Source: Rhizobiales bacterium UBA3584 (GTDB lineage: Bacteria; Pseudomonadota; Alphaproteobacteria; Rhizobiales; Devosiaceae). From it: 64,000 bases of DNA. The notes beneath the pieces were generated by a model, which worked only from the letters and a program-made list of their open reading frames with translations, did no database searches and had not been told where the DNA came from. How positions within the stretch are numbered: the first letter of the stretch is position 1; each line of letters begins with the position of its first letter. The translations under genes and the position numbers were made by a program. Positions 18,098 through 27,581 of the stretch are shown here, in pieces. The stretch spans positions 1,248 through 65,247 of the forward strand of contig DFMV01000018.1 in the NCBI GenBank assembly GCA_002375765.1, in the 5' to 3' direction.

Positions 18098-19711
18098 ATG
18101 TCCGACAGCACAGTTCCCGAGCAGGTCGCATTCGAAGCCGGTTTGACCGGCGCCATCGATCACCTTCCCTATGGCCTGGCCGTGTTCGATTCCGAGCTCC
18201 ATTTGGCCACAGCCAATACGCAATATCGGGTCGGCATGGGACTGCCGCAGTCGCTGATGGCTTCGGGCACCCCGCTGGACGAGATATTGCTGTTTATGGC
18301 CCGGAGGGGCGACCTTGGTCCCGGAACGCCACAAGTGGTCGCTGATCAAAGGCGGCGACTGATAACCGCCGAAGCCACCACACTTACCCAGCGTACCAAC
18401 ATTTCGGGCCATCAGCTCGAAATCCACACCGCGCGGCTCCCGGATGGCGGACTGCTCATTTCCTTTTCCGATGTCACCGACCGTGCCCGCGCCGAGGCCG
18501 CGCTGGAGCAGGTCAACCATACGCTTGAAGAGCGGGTGAACGACCGCACGCGCGCCCTCACGCTGCTCAATGCGGAACTGGAAAAAGCCCGCGCCAAGGC
18601 TGACGCCGCCAACCACGAGAAAACGCGGTTTCTGGCCGCCGCCAGCCACGATCTTCTGCAACCACTCAATGCTGCGCGGCTCTATACCTCGACGCTTTTT
18701 GAGCGCACGCGCGGCACGCCGACGGCCGAACTGGCCTCGTCGATCGATGCTTCGCTCAACGCAGTTGAAGACATCATGTCCACGCTGCTCGATATCTCAC
18801 GCATGGATTCCGGAGCACTCAAGGTCACGCGGACCAACATCGATATTCTCGATCTCTTGAAAAAGATCGAGATCGAGTTCCAGCCGCTCGCCAGCGAAAA
18901 GAATATCGATCTGCGGGTCGTCGGCGCGTCATTCACGGTGCGTTCGGATCGGATGCTTCTAGCCCGGGTCATCCAGAATCTGGTGTCAAATGCCATCAAA
19001 TACACGCGGCCGGGAGGTCGCGTTCTGGTCGGGTGTCGCCGGCGCGGCGACAACGTGCGACTTGATGTGATCGACACGGGCATCGGCATCGACCGTCATC
19101 AGCATCAGATGATCTTCACGGAATTCTCACGGCTCGAGCAAGGTGCCCGTATTGCGCCGGGATTGGGATTGGGCCTGTCGATCGTCCAGCGCATCCTTGC
19201 CGCGCTCGACCATCCGATGGAAATCGACAGCACGGTGGGCAAGGGTTCACGGTTTTCCATTACCGTTCCGCTCATCGCCATGGCGGCACGCGCACCTGAG
19301 CCGGTCAATTCGGCATCGGTGCGGGAAAGCTCCCAACTTGAAGGGCTGCATGTCCTTTGTGTGGACAATGAGCGCTCGATCCTCGACGCCATGTCGGGTC
19401 TGCTGGAAAATTGGGGGTGTGACGTGCGCACAGCGACGTCGCTGAAGGAAATTGCCCAATTGGGCATGCTCGAAGGCTGGGTACCTGATCTGGTCTTGAT
19501 GGACTACCATCTCGACCAGACCTCCGGGCTCGATGCGATCGAATGGCTCAAGCAGATCGTCGGCGGGCATCTCCCCACGGTGCTGGTTACCGCCGACCAG
19601 ACGCCCGCAGTCCGGAAATTGGCCGAAACGCGCGGCACACCGGTGCTCAACAAGCCGGTCAAACCGGCAGCGCTTCGCGCCCTGCTCAGCCAGATGAGCA
19701 AACAGCTTTAA
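18098..19711 (+). CDS. PAS-domain hybrid sensor histidine kinase
   Basis: The 537-residue protein has a PAS domain (about 15-130, [21 protein letters not shown]) and a coiled coil (about 135-185). The dimerisation/H-box with the phospho-accepting His is [16 protein letters not shown], near 200. An ATPase domain covers about 295-405 ([24 protein letters not shown]), and a C-terminal receiver covers about 420-535 with Asp in LVLMDYHLD and Lys in VLNKPVKP. No membrane segment is seen, so it is cytoplasmic. The type resembles kinases that work with NarL/AgmR-like regulators. Such a regulator is encoded 1.1 kb away at 20869, but the pairing is inference. It diverges from mscL. Confidence 0.94.
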   Translation: MSDSTVPEQVAFEAGLTGAIDHLPYGLAVFDSELHLATANTQYRVGMGLPQSLMASGTPLDEILLFMARRGDLGPGTPQVVADQRRRLITAEATTLTQRTNISGHQLEIHTARLPDGGLLISFSDVTDRARAEAALEQVNHTLEERVNDRTRALTLLNAELEKARAKADAANHEKTRFLAAASHDLLQPLNAARLYTSTLFERTRGTPTAELASSIDASLNAVEDIMSTLLDISRMDSGALKVTRTNIDILDLLKKIEIEFQPLASEKNIDLRVVGASFTVRSDRMLLARVIQNLVSNAIKYTRPGGRVLVGCRRRGDNVRLDVIDTGIGIDRHQHQMIFTEFSRLEQGARIAPGLGLGLSIVQRILAALDHPMEIDSTVGKGSRFSITVPLIAMAARAPEPVNSASVRESSQLEGLHVLCVDNERSILDAMSGLLENWGCDVRTATSLKEIAQLGMLEGWVPDLVLMDYHLDQTSGLDAIEWLKQIVGGHLPTVLVTADQTPAVRKLAETRGTPVLNKPVKPAALRALLSQMSKQL

Positions 19712-20304
19712 GTCTTGCTGGCGATTCCGGTCAAAAGCGCCTCGAGAATCGTTTCCCATTCAGCACGATTTCCTCCCGCCTCAATAGCCAACGCCGCCCT
19801 GTCGAAGGCCGATGATATGACTTGGGTGAGCGGATCAAGCGGCAGCTTGGGTATTGCTCCGGCCGCCATGGCAATACCTAAGCCCTCTTGCAGCGTCCGC
19901 GCACTGTGACACATGTCGATGGCCTCGGCCTCGGCATGCCCAAGAATTGCGGGCGCATCCAGCAACAGCAGCCGGGTACGGCCAGGGACGGCCATGGCAT
20001 CGAGATAGGCACGCCCCCCGGACAGCAGAGCCACGTAGGGGGCGGTGCCCTGTGAGGAAGACTGCTCGATCTCCCGAGCGACCGCTGCCGCTTCGGCATC
20101 CACAACAGCAGCGAACAGCGCCTGCTTATCGGCAAAGTGGTGATAAAGTGCGCCGCGCGTGACGCCTGCTTTCGCAACAATCTCGGGAGTGCCGATTTCG
20201 CCATAGGGCCGCGCGGTGAACAATGCGCGTCCCGCTGCGATCAGAGCGGCGCGGGTGGCGTCCGATCTTTCCTTGTTACTTCGTCTGGCGGATTCCATTT
20301 GCAT
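19708..20304 (-). CDS. TetR/AcrR family transcriptional repressor
   Basis: The 198-residue protein has the TetR helix-turn-helix at about 15-60 ([45 protein letters not shown] is the whole region, with the recognition helix in [10 protein letters not shown]). A variable ligand domain completes it. Its start codon lies inside one of two matching 17-base pseudo-palindromes between it and the divergent VOC gene, so self-repression together with control of that gene is likely. Its stop overlaps the stop of the histidine kinase by two bases (tail to tail). Confidence 0.93.
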   Translation of the reverse strand: MQMESARRSNKERSDATRAALIAAGRALFTARPYGEIGTPEIVAKAGVTRGALYHHFADKQALFAAVVDAEAAAVAREIEQSSSQGTAPYVALLSGGRAYLDAMAVPGRTRLLLLDAPAILGHAEAEAIDMCHSARTLQEGLGIAMAAGAIPKLPLDPLTQVISSAFDRAALAIEAGGNRAEWETILEALLTGIASKT

Positions 20305-20321
20305 ACATTCAGCCTGTATGT
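20305..20321. promoter_or_regulatory. TetR operator candidate 1
   Basis: ACATTCAGCCTGTATGT aligns with the second site base for base except at the left arm and spacer (ACATxC-N5-GTATGT). It abuts and overlaps the first codons of the TetR gene, so binding would block its own transcription. Confidence 0.65.
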
Positions 20322-20333
20322 TATTTCACGTTT

Positions 20334-20350
20334 ACATACAGACAGTATGT
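20334..20350. promoter_or_regulatory. TetR operator candidate 2
   Basis: ACATACAGACAGTATGT has perfect six-base arms ACATAC and GTATGT. It lies 29 bases (about three helical turns) from site 1, centre to centre, and 24 bases before the VOC start. This geometry is typical of a divergent TetR-controlled pair. Confidence 0.7.
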
Positions 20351-20373
20351 CTGCTTTGCAGGAAAGGGAACCC

Positions 20374-20799
20374 ATGAATCCGACCAGTTTTTATCCCGTC
20401 ATAATGACGGACAACGTGACATCGTCCGCCGCATTCTTCGTTGAAAATTTCGATTTTCAGGTGCTCTTTGACAGCGACTGGTATGTCCACCTGCAATCGA
20501 ACGCCAACCCGGCCATCAACTTCGCCGTGCTGGACAAGGCCCATCATACGATTCCCAAAGCCCATCGCGGGCAGACCGGCGGCGTGCTGCTCAACTTCGA
20601 AGTCGATGATGTCGACGCCCAGTATGAGCGGCTTAAATCGGCAGGAGCGACACTCGTTCTCGATATTCGGGACGAGGATTTTGGCCAGCGCCATTTCATC
20701 GTCACCGACCCGAACGGTGTCATGGTCGATGTCATAAAGCCCATTCCGCCCAGCGCGGAGTTCGCTGCCCAGTATGCCCCAGAAGCACTGCCTCAGTAG
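20374..20799 (+). CDS. VOC family (glyoxalase/bleomycin-resistance fold) protein
   Basis: The 141-residue product starts [22 protein letters not shown] after AGGAAAGGGA; longer frames reaching upstream overlap the operators and TetR and are rejected. It has the paired beta-alpha-beta-beta-beta units of the vicinal-oxygen-chelate fold ([58 protein letters not shown]). The substrate is unknown. The divergent TetR gene and two shared operators suggest induction by a small molecule. Confidence 0.88.
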   Translation: MNPTSFYPVIMTDNVTSSAAFFVENFDFQVLFDSDWYVHLQSNANPAINFAVLDKAHHTIPKAHRGQTGGVLLNFEVDDVDAQYERLKSAGATLVLDIRDEDFGQRHFIVTDPNGVMVDVIKPIPPSAEFAAQYAPEALPQ

Positions 20800-20868
20800 C
20801 ATCCGGCGAACCGAGGGCGCTCCGGAGATTATTCGGAGCGCGCATTCTTGATGAAAACAGGGCTGGCT

Positions 20869-21531
20869 CTAGACCTGCTGATCCTCAACGAGCTGGGCAA
20901 ACTGACCCTGCTCGATCTTGGACGCGGCAATGACCGCCTGGGTGCGGCTGTCGACGTTGAGCTTTTGCAGGATCGCCGAGACGTGCGCCTTGACGGTAGC
21001 CTCCGAAATCGAAAGCTCGTAAGCGATCTGCTTGTTCATCAGCCCGTCCGAAAGCATCATAAGGACGCGAATCTGTTGCGGGGTCAGCGTTGCGAGCCGG
21101 GCCAGCACCTCAGTCTGCTCATCCTGCCCGTCCAGCGAGACGCCTTCCGGAACCCACAGCCCGCCGGCCAGGATGGTATCGATCGACTCACGAATGCGGG
21201 CCGCACTTTCAGACTTGGACAGGAACCCTGATGCGCCAAGGTCGAAGCACCGCCGGATCACCGCGGTGTCTTCGACCGCCGAAACGATCATCACGGGAAC
21301 TTCTGGAAATTGCGCCCGCAAGAGAAGAAGGCCCGAGAAGCCGCGTACGCCAGGCATATTGAGGTCGAGCAGGACGAGGTCGCAATCGCGGTTGGCTTCG
21401 AGTGCCGTACTCAAGCCTTCGATATCTCCGGCCTCCTCGAACGCCATGCCGCTATCCCGGCCCTCCAGCGTCTGGCGCAAGGCGGCCCGAAAGAGGGGAT
21501 GATCGTCGACGATGATGATACGATGGCTCAT
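20869..21531 (-). CDS. NarL/LuxR family response regulator
   Basis: The 220-residue protein has a complete receiver (1-120). IIIVDDHPLF gives the acidic pocket, LVLLDLNMPGVRG the phosphoacceptor Asp, and FLSKSES the Lys. A LuxR helix-turn-helix follows (about 148-205, LTPQQIRVLMMLSDGLMNKQIAYELSISEATVKAHVSAIL). All phosphorylation residues are intact. The hybrid kinase at 18098 is the nearest candidate partner, separated by the TetR/VOC pair. Control of alcohol, acetate or glycerol metabolism, as for AgmR-like relatives, is possible but not shown here. Confidence 0.93.
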   Translation of the reverse strand: MSHRIIIVDDHPLFRAALRQTLEGRDSGMAFEEAGDIEGLSTALEANRDCDLVLLDLNMPGVRGFSGLLLLRAQFPEVPVMIVSAVEDTAVIRRCFDLGASGFLSKSESAARIRESIDTILAGGLWVPEGVSLDGQDEQTEVLARLATLTPQQIRVLMMLSDGLMNKQIAYELSISEATVKAHVSAILQKLNVDSRTQAVIAASKIEQGQFAQLVEDQQV

Positions 21532-21755
21532 TGGGGCGCGGGACCTCGCCGGGGCAGGAATGGTTCTGGAGGTTTTCTAGACCCCAAGAGTAAACACAAT
21601 GGAGATAATGCGAAGTTCGCGCCACGAATCAAGCATTTGTCGTGTTTTGGGCCGATTGCGTCCCCGAGACTGCTCAGAGAGCGCTGTTCCATCACAATCT
21701 GCAGGCATTCGGCGTCAGGAATCGAGAGGATGATTCTATCTTGCAGCCACCGCGA

Positions 21756-22205
21756 TCATATGATGTCGCCGCGCCCGTCGGGGTCCTGGGGCTCGGCCAG
21801 CATCCCTTCGATGATTTGTTCGACGCGTGCCAATTCAGCCAGCGACTTTTCGATGGCTGAGCGCCTCTGCTGGAGCAGATGGCGCTGGTGATGCACTTTG
21901 TCGAGTGCACGCCGCAGGTGGTCGTACGAGCCGTCGCGTAGATCGTAGGTGTCGAGATACTCCTGTATCTCACGCAAGGTGAGCCCTACCTGCTTGCCAT
22001 CGAGGATGATGCGCAGCCGCACGCGGTCACGGTTGGTATATAGGCGCTTGTTGCCTACCCGGCGGGGGCGCAACATGCCCTTGTCTTCATAAAAGCGCAG
22101 AGTCCGATGCGTAATCGAGAACGCGTCGGCGAGTTCGGCAATCGTATAGATTGCCGGCCCCTCGCTCTGGCGCGTCGCGCGGTCCTTGCGGGCTGGTCCA
22201 CTCAT
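21756..22205 (-). CDS. MerR family transcriptional regulator
   Basis: The 149-residue form starts at MSGPARKDRATRQSEG. The open frame continues upstream to 22349 but without family-like sequence. The winged helix-turn-helix (IYTIAELADAFSITHRTLRFYEDKGMLRPRR) is followed by the MerR arm (DRVRLRIILDGKQVGLTLREIQEYLDTYDL) and a dimerising coiled coil. There is no metal-binding Cys set. It resembles the LiuR-type MerR proteins that control acyl-CoA catabolism, but no such genes adjoin it, so the target is unknown. Confidence 0.88.
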   Translation of the reverse strand: MSGPARKDRATRQSEGPAIYTIAELADAFSITHRTLRFYEDKGMLRPRRVGNKRLYTNRDRVRLRIILDGKQVGLTLREIQEYLDTYDLRDGSYDHLRRALDKVHHQRHLLQQRRSAIEKSLAELARVEQIIEGMLAEPQDPDGRGDII

Positions 22206-22432
22206 CTTGTGTCTTGCTGCTGTGTTGTCTTGGATCGGCTTGCGGATCAGTCGAACATCACCACGAACCGAGACCCGACGCAATCCGTGCTCAAAAATAG
22301 CAATTGGATCAATGCAGAATGCAAATGTGGTTAACGCGATATTTACCATAAACTGTCGAAAGTCAGGGTAGGCGATTCCATCGCCGGAAACGGTGCGGTC
22401 GACGTGCCGTCGGGAGCCTGTCGGAAAGCACT

Positions 22433-25400
22433 ATGGCGCGAACGAATCCACATCACGACTGGGATGAGCCGCAAACCGCCCTTCGCCGGTCAAACGGAGC
22501 CGAATGGGAGAGCCTGCGAAACGAACTCGTGGCTCTGCTCGACCAGGTCGAAGACCAGGTGGCCACCAGTCATGCGACCAAGGCCGCCCCTCAGCCCGCT
22601 GCGCCGGTCCGCCCGGCACCTCGCCAGCCCGATCGCCATTCCGAAGCCTTGCGAAGTGTGCGCCAAGCGGTAACCCGCCTTGCCGACCGGTCGCCGGACG
22701 ATCGTCCTGTGATGCGCGAAAGCGTTGTCGACGCCATCAATCAGATTCGGGCCCGCCAGACCGGTGACACTCTGCCCCAATCCCCCAAGCCGGAAATCGC
22801 AGCGCCAGTATCTTCGCAACGCTCGGAGCTTGCCGACTTTGCCAGTTCACTCGATGCGATCGGAGAAAAGATCGCGGGGTTTGAAGACCGGATCGGCCAG
22901 CGACTTGAATCGCTGGGCGAAAAGTCAAACATCGCCGGTCAGATCGATCAGCTCAGCGAAGTCATAGAGATGCTGGCCGGCGCGGTTGGGGAAACCGGCC
23001 AGATCAAGCGCATCGAGGCCCAGATCGGCAATCTTGCCGAAATGATCGCGTCTGATCGCCGGTCAGGAGAGGACATAACCTCCCAGCGGATCGAAGAACT
23101 CACGACCACGATTGAAAAGCTTGTGAGTCACCAGCTCCAGACAAGCGAACGTGATAGCCAACAGGCTGCGCTGGCCGATGATCGCCAGGCACAAGCCATG
23201 GCCATGATCGAGCAGAGCGTTCGCTCTATTTACGATCGCATCGATAGTCTTGAAGCAAGCCAATCGCGCCCCTCGGATGATATCGAGCGTTTGAGCCGCG
23301 ACATGGCAGCACTGACCGAAGCGGTCAGCAGGCCCGCCGAACCCACAAGTCTCTTGGACAAGATCGACGCTTTAAGCGCGCGCATTTCGACCATCGAAGC
23401 ACCCTCGCGCGATGAAGCGGCCATGCTGGCCGAAAGCGTTGCCGTGCTGCGCGACGTCATTGCCGAAACGATCGAGCCGCGCTTTGCTCAGCTTGAACAG
23501 CGCATGGAAGCGATCGCAACGCCTACCGCAGCGCCGGCTATCGAAACCATTGAAGCCCAATTGCGCCAGATCGCCAAGCGGGTCGATGAAACCGGAGCCC
23601 AGCTCAAGGCACTGGCCGACCTGGAGACGTCGGAGGCGCCGACAGGGCCCGATCTTGAGGCGCTTGCGGACATGATAGCGAGCAGGGCCCAGGGATTGCC
23701 TGGCTCTGGTTCGGCAGAAACCGACGGAATCGAAAAAGCCGATCTTGCCGCGCTCGAAGAGCGCCTGGCATCACTTTTTGCGCGCAACACCGAGAATGCC
23801 GCCGAGGCGAGCAATCTTTCAGGCGTGCGCAATTCAATCGCGCAGGTCGACAATCGCATTGCCCGGCTCGAGGCCATGCTCAACAGCAAGCCTGCTGCAA
23901 ATCCCGAGGTTGAACCGGTTGCTGCCGAGCCGGCAAAAACGCCTTCACAACCCCGCCGTAAGCCTGAAGACGCCATGCCGATCGATCCGGCCACCGGCGC
24001 TGCGCGCCGCGTTCTCGGTCAGGGCGCGGTCGAAATCGAAGATAGCCCGGTCGAAACCAAGAACGTCGCCGAGCCCGAGCCAAATTTTGCAATCGACCCT
24101 GCGGCGATCGACCGACCGGCCAAGCCGAAATCGAGCCTTACAGAACGCGAAAGTCCTTTTGAACCTTCGGCGCCCGCCCCACAGCCGAGCTTGAATCCCG
24201 GCGTTTCCAGTTCAACGCGGGCCAGCTTCATTGAGGCCGCGCGTCGCTCGGCCCGCCAGCCTCTGGCTGACGATGTCGGGGAACCAAAATCGCTGATCGG
24301 GAGAGCTCTGGCCCGTTTCCAGCGCGACGATACTGAAGCGGACAGACCCGAGCCCCCCCGCAATCCCCAAATGGAAGCCGGATCGGAGCCAGTTGCCGAG
24401 GCGCGGCACGACGGCGAAGAAGGGGAAAGCTTCGAGGAGAAGGCGCCGGGCCTTTTTGCCCGCAACCGACGATCCTTGCTGCTCGGGACTGCACTTGTTG
24501 CCGTCATTGCCTTGGCCGCACCGCTGATCATAGGTCGAATCATGCCGTCACGCACGGCCCAACCGAGCGCCGAAAGCGCCCAGGTCGTGGAGCCGACGGA
24601 AACTGTGGAAGACGCGGATCCTGTCGCAGAAGTCAGTGCGACGCAAGCCGACACAACCACCGCCGAGCCGGATTTGGCCCTGATGCGTGCAGCGGCGCAG
24701 GCTGAGGCTACGGCCGAGGACGAGACCACGGCTGCTAACGAACTCACGTCCAATGTTCGCGTCATCGAACAACAGCCGCGTCTTACGGCAGCGACTGTGG
24801 ATTCGGACGCATTGACAGCAATGCCGACCATCGATCCTGTAACAACTGCCGCCGTCGGGCCGGCAAGCAGCTATGCCGGGTCGTCGGACGGCACCTCTTT
24901 GCCGGCGATTACCGCACCCGCTTCGATCGAACCGGCAGCGCTGCGCGAAGCCGCCGATGAGGGCGATCGCTTTGCCCAGTTTGAAGTGGGAGCCATTCTC
25001 ACCGAGGGGACGGTCGTCGAGCAGGACTTCAGCCAGGCTGCGGCCTGGTATGAGCGCTCGGCAAGCCAGGGTTTTGCCCCCGCTCAATACCGGCTGGGCA
25101 GCCTTTATGAAGGCGGACGCGGAGTCGAGCGTGACCTCGAACTGGCCCGGCTTTGGTATCAGCGCGCCGCGGAAGCTGGCAACCGGATGTCCATGCACAA
25201 TCTCGCCTCGCTCTATGCGAGCGGAGAGCTGGGAGAGCAGGATTTCGCAGCAGCGGCACATTGGTTCGAGGAAGCTGCCGGGCGGGGCCTGACGGACAGC
25301 CAGTTCAATCTGGGCATGCTCTATGCGCGCGGTCTAGGTGTCGAACAGGATTTTGAGAAGTCCTATGTGTGGTTTTCGCTTGCGGCCCGCTCCGGCGACG

Positions 25401-25759
25401 AGGATGCGGCCAATTCACGCGATGATGTGGCCCGTTCGCTCGAATCCGACGCCATCCAGCGGCTTGACGATACAGTTGCGGCGTGGAGCCCCGTCGATAT
25501 CGACATCGCTGCCAATTTTGCCCCCATCGGCACATGGGACGAGGCGTTTGACCCCGGCCCAGCCATAACCAACCAGGATGTGGTGCTTCGCGTGCAGATG
25601 CTTTTGGGCAAGCTCGGTTACGATGTGGGAACGCCCGATGGTATCCCCGGCCCCAAGACCAGCGAAGCCGTTGCTGCCTTTGAGCGTGCCGCAGGCATGA
25701 GCGAAAGCGGCGTCGTCAATCCGCGGCTTCTGGCCGTTCTGGGCAGCCAGCCGGTCTAA
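22433..25759 (+). CDS. podJ: PodJ-like polarity protein with Sel1 repeats and peptidoglycan-binding domain
   Basis: This 1108-residue protein is built like the alphaproteobacterial pole-organising protein PodJ. A long cytoplasmic coiled-coil region runs to about residue 500 (many IDQLSEVIEML and IAQVDNRIARLEAML heptads), followed by a disordered Pro/Glu/Ala segment. One membrane helix lies near 680-703 (RRSLLLGTALVAVIALAAPL). Sel1-like repeats fill about 837-995 (AQYRLGSLYEGGRGVERDLELA and three more). A peptidoglycan-binding domain ends the protein (about 1045-1105, LRVQMLLGKLGYDVGTPDGIPGPKT). The repeats and wall-binding domain would be periplasmic. PodJ recruits polar growth, flagellar or stalk factors. 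It stands alone, and the assignment rests on architecture. Confidence 0.88.
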   Translation: MARTNPHHDWDEPQTALRRSNGAEWESLRNELVALLDQVEDQVATSHATKAAPQPAAPVRPAPRQPDRHSEALRSVRQAVTRLADRSPDDRPVMRESVVDAINQIRARQTGDTLPQSPKPEIAAPVSSQRSELADFASSLDAIGEKIAGFEDRIGQRLESLGEKSNIAGQIDQLSEVIEMLAGAVGETGQIKRIEAQIGNLAEMIASDRRSGEDITSQRIEELTTTIEKLVSHQLQTSERDSQQAALADDRQAQAMAMIEQSVRSIYDRIDSLEASQSRPSDDIERLSRDMAALTEAVSRPAEPTSLLDKIDALSARISTIEAPSRDEAAMLAESVAVLRDVIAETIEPRFAQLEQRMEAIATPTAAPAIETIEAQLRQIAKRVDETGAQLKALADLETSEAPTGPDLEALADMIASRAQGLPGSGSAETDGIEKADLAALEERLASLFARNTENAAEASNLSGVRNSIAQVDNRIARLEAMLNSKPAANPEVEPVAAEPAKTPSQPRRKPEDAMPIDPATGAARRVLGQGAVEIEDSPVETKNVAEPEPNFAIDPAAIDRPAKPKSSLTERESPFEPSAPAPQPSLNPGVSSSTRASFIEAARRSARQPLADDVGEPKSLIGRALARFQRDDTEADRPEPPRNPQMEAGSEPVAEARHDGEEGESFEEKAPGLFARNRRSLLLGTALVAVIALAAPLIIGRIMPSRTAQPSAESAQVVEPTETVEDADPVAEVSATQADTTTAEPDLALMRAAAQAEATAEDETTAANELTSNVRVIEQQPRLTAATVDSDALTAMPTIDPVTTAAVGPASSYAGSSDGTSLPAITAPASIEPAALREAADEGDRFAQFEVGAILTEGTVVEQDFSQAAAWYERSASQGFAPAQYRLGSLYEGGRGVERDLELARLWYQRAAEAGNRMSMHNLASLYASGELGEQDFAAAAHWFEEAAGRGLTDSQFNLGMLYARGLGVEQDFEKSYVWFSLAARSGDEDAANSRDDVARSLESDAIQRLDDTVAAWSPVDIDIAANFAPIGTWDEAFDPGPAITNQDVVLRVQMLLGKLGYDVGTPDGIPGPKTSEAVAAFERAAGMSESGVVNPRLLAVLGSQPV

Positions 25760-25887
25760 CCGCTCCACGATTGGGGGACGACGAGGGCTGCGCAACCTAA
25801 GCTTTTATTTAGGCTCACGTCGTTACACTATCGGCACGGGTGCTTTGACTGGCACCATCTGACACCAGCCTCTGATTGGGCCCGGCC

Positions 25888-26820
25888 GTGCTGATCTATT
25901 TGCCCATCGCGGAAATGTCGGTGAACCTTTTCTTCCTTGTGGGGATCGGGGGCGCAATCGGATTTCTGTCCGGCCTGTTCGGGGTTGGCGGTGGGTTCCT
26001 TCTGACCCCTTTGCTGATCTTTTCTGGCGTTCCGGCTCCAGTTGCCGTCGCCTCAGTCACTGGGCAGGTCGTTGCAGCCTCTACGTCGGGCGCCCTGTCC
26101 TACTGGCGGCGCGGTGGCATCGATCTCACGCTGGCCATGTTCCTGGTGACCGGCGGTGTGGTTGGAGCCGGGGTGGGCGTGTGGATATTTGATCTGCTGC
26201 GCTCGCTTGGCCAACTCGATCTGGCCATTTCGTTCGGCTATCTGATTTTTCTGGGCTCCATCGGTTCGCTGATGCTGATCGAGGCCATTCGATCGCTTGT
26301 TCGCTCACGCCGAACCGGTCCGCCGCCACGCCGCATGCCGGGTCAGCACAACTGGGCTCACGGGCTGCCGCTGCGTTTCCGATTCAAGCGCTCCAAGCTC
26401 TATATTTCGATTATTCCGGTCATCGGCATCGGCTTTCTGATCGGCATTGTCGGCTCCCTGCTTGGGATTGGCGGGGGATTCATCCTCGTGCCAGCGCTCG
26501 TCTATCTGCTCCGCATCCCCGGGTCGGTCGTGATCGGCACCTCGCTCCTGCACGTGCTGGCGGTCATGGCTGCGACCTGCATCCTTCATGCTTATCAGAG
26601 CCAGAGCGTGGATATTCTGCTGGCGTTTTCCCTCATGGTCGGCAGTGTTGCGGGCGCCCAATTCGGCGCATCGGCCGGACAGTATCTGCGTGGCGATCAG
26701 TTGCGGTTCCTGCTGGCGCTTATCGTGCTTGGGGTTGCAATCCGCTTTGCACTTTCGCTGTTTCTTGCTCCGACCGATCCGTTCTCGACATCGGTCCTAG
26801 GATTTGGAGAAGGGTTGTGA
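25888..26820 (+). CDS. TauE/SafE family membrane transporter (sulfite exporter-like)
   Basis: The protein is about 310 residues from GTG 25888 (VLIYLPIAEMSVNLFFLVGIGG); an in-frame TTG lies 4 codons upstream. It has about eight membrane helices in two related halves, each opening with the family motif: GFLSGLFGVGGGFLLTPLLI and GIVGSLLGIGGGFILVPALV. The family exports or imports small organic and inorganic anions such as sulfite or sulfoacetate. The ligand here is unknown. The stop overlaps the next start (GTGA), so the TIGR02186 protein is translationally coupled and probably works with it. Confidence 0.92.
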   Translation: MLIYLPIAEMSVNLFFLVGIGGAIGFLSGLFGVGGGFLLTPLLIFSGVPAPVAVASVTGQVVAASTSGALSYWRRGGIDLTLAMFLVTGGVVGAGVGVWIFDLLRSLGQLDLAISFGYLIFLGSIGSLMLIEAIRSLVRSRRTGPPPRRMPGQHNWAHGLPLRFRFKRSKLYISIIPVIGIGFLIGIVGSLLGIGGGFILVPALVYLLRIPGSVVIGTSLLHVLAVMAATCILHAYQSQSVDILLAFSLMVGSVAGAQFGASAGQYLRGDQLRFLLALIVLGVAIRFALSLFLAPTDPFSTSVLGFGEGL

Positions 26821-27578
26821 CGGCGGTCCGCATCCTGCTGGCGCTTTTCGCGCTCCTGGCCATGCTCACCGGCGCGAGTGCGCAAGGTCTGGTGTTCGGC
26901 ACCTCCGATCCCACCATTTCGATCCATTCCAACTTCGCTGGCGAGACCATAACGCTGTTCGGCAACATCGAGCCCAGTCTCGATGGTACGCCGCCGCAAG
27001 GAACGTTTGATGTGGTTTTCGTTATTCGTGGACCGGTCGAGGAACGCGTGGTGCGGCGCAAATCGCGCCAGTTCGGCATCATGCTCAATGCCGACCATGC
27101 GCTGTTTTCCGGTCTGCCATCGTTTTATCGCGTGCTGTCGAGCCGGCCGCTCGAAACCATTCTCGATCCCGAAGTCATTGCGGAGCGCAATCTCACCGTC
27201 CAAGCTCAGGCTGCCTTGGCGCTTGAGGAAACGACTGGGAATGTAGCCCTTTTTGAAAACGAGTTGGTGCGGCTGATGGGCGAGGCCAATTTGTACCGAA
27301 CGGACGAGCGCGGTATCAGCTTTTTGTCCCCGACCTTTTTTTCCACCCGGGTGATACTTCCGGCCCACGTGCCCAACGGCATTTTTCTTGCCCAGGCGCT
27401 GGTGGTGCAAAACGGCCAGGTGGTTGCCCAGGGCGCGCAGCGCTTTTTTGTCCAGAAGTCGGGATTTGAGCGGTTTATCGGCGAGGCCGCCGTCAACCAA
27501 CCTTTGCTCTATGGCATCGCCACGGTGCTGCTGGCGCTCGTTACCGGCTGGCTGGGCGGCGTGCTGTTTCGACGCTGA
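26817..27578 (+). CDS. TIGR02186 family membrane-anchored periplasmic protein
   Basis: The 253-residue protein begins at a GTG overlapping the TauE/SafE stop. It has a signal peptide (ILLALFALLAMLTGASAQG), an extracytoplasmic beta-rich body (FAGETITLFGNIEP, VVFVIRGPVEERVVRRKSRQFGIML, PAHVPNGIFLAQALVVQNG) and a single C-terminal membrane helix (LLYGIATVLLALVTGWLGGVLF). This matches the TIGR02186 family, which in Hyphomicrobiales is nearly always paired with a TauE/SafE gene, as here. A role as accessory subunit of the transporter is inferred. Confidence 0.88.
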   Translation: MTAVRILLALFALLAMLTGASAQGLVFGTSDPTISIHSNFAGETITLFGNIEPSLDGTPPQGTFDVVFVIRGPVEERVVRRKSRQFGIMLNADHALFSGLPSFYRVLSSRPLETILDPEVIAERNLTVQAQAALALEETTGNVALFENELVRLMGEANLYRTDERGISFLSPTFFSTRVILPAHVPNGIFLAQALVVQNGQVVAQGAQRFFVQKSGFERFIGEAAVNQPLLYGIATVLLALVTGWLGGVLFRR

Positions 27579-27581
27579 AAC

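Noticed and set aside
17954-18661. Long upstream extension of mscL (380-codon frame)
   Set aside because: It overlaps the histidine kinase start and coding region in antisense. MscL proteins start at MSFVKEF, and the extension has no family similarity.
20137-20373. Extended start for the VOC protein
   Set aside because: The extra 79 residues run through the TetR gene and both operators; the ATG at 20374 has a good ribosome site and begins exactly where the VOC fold begins.
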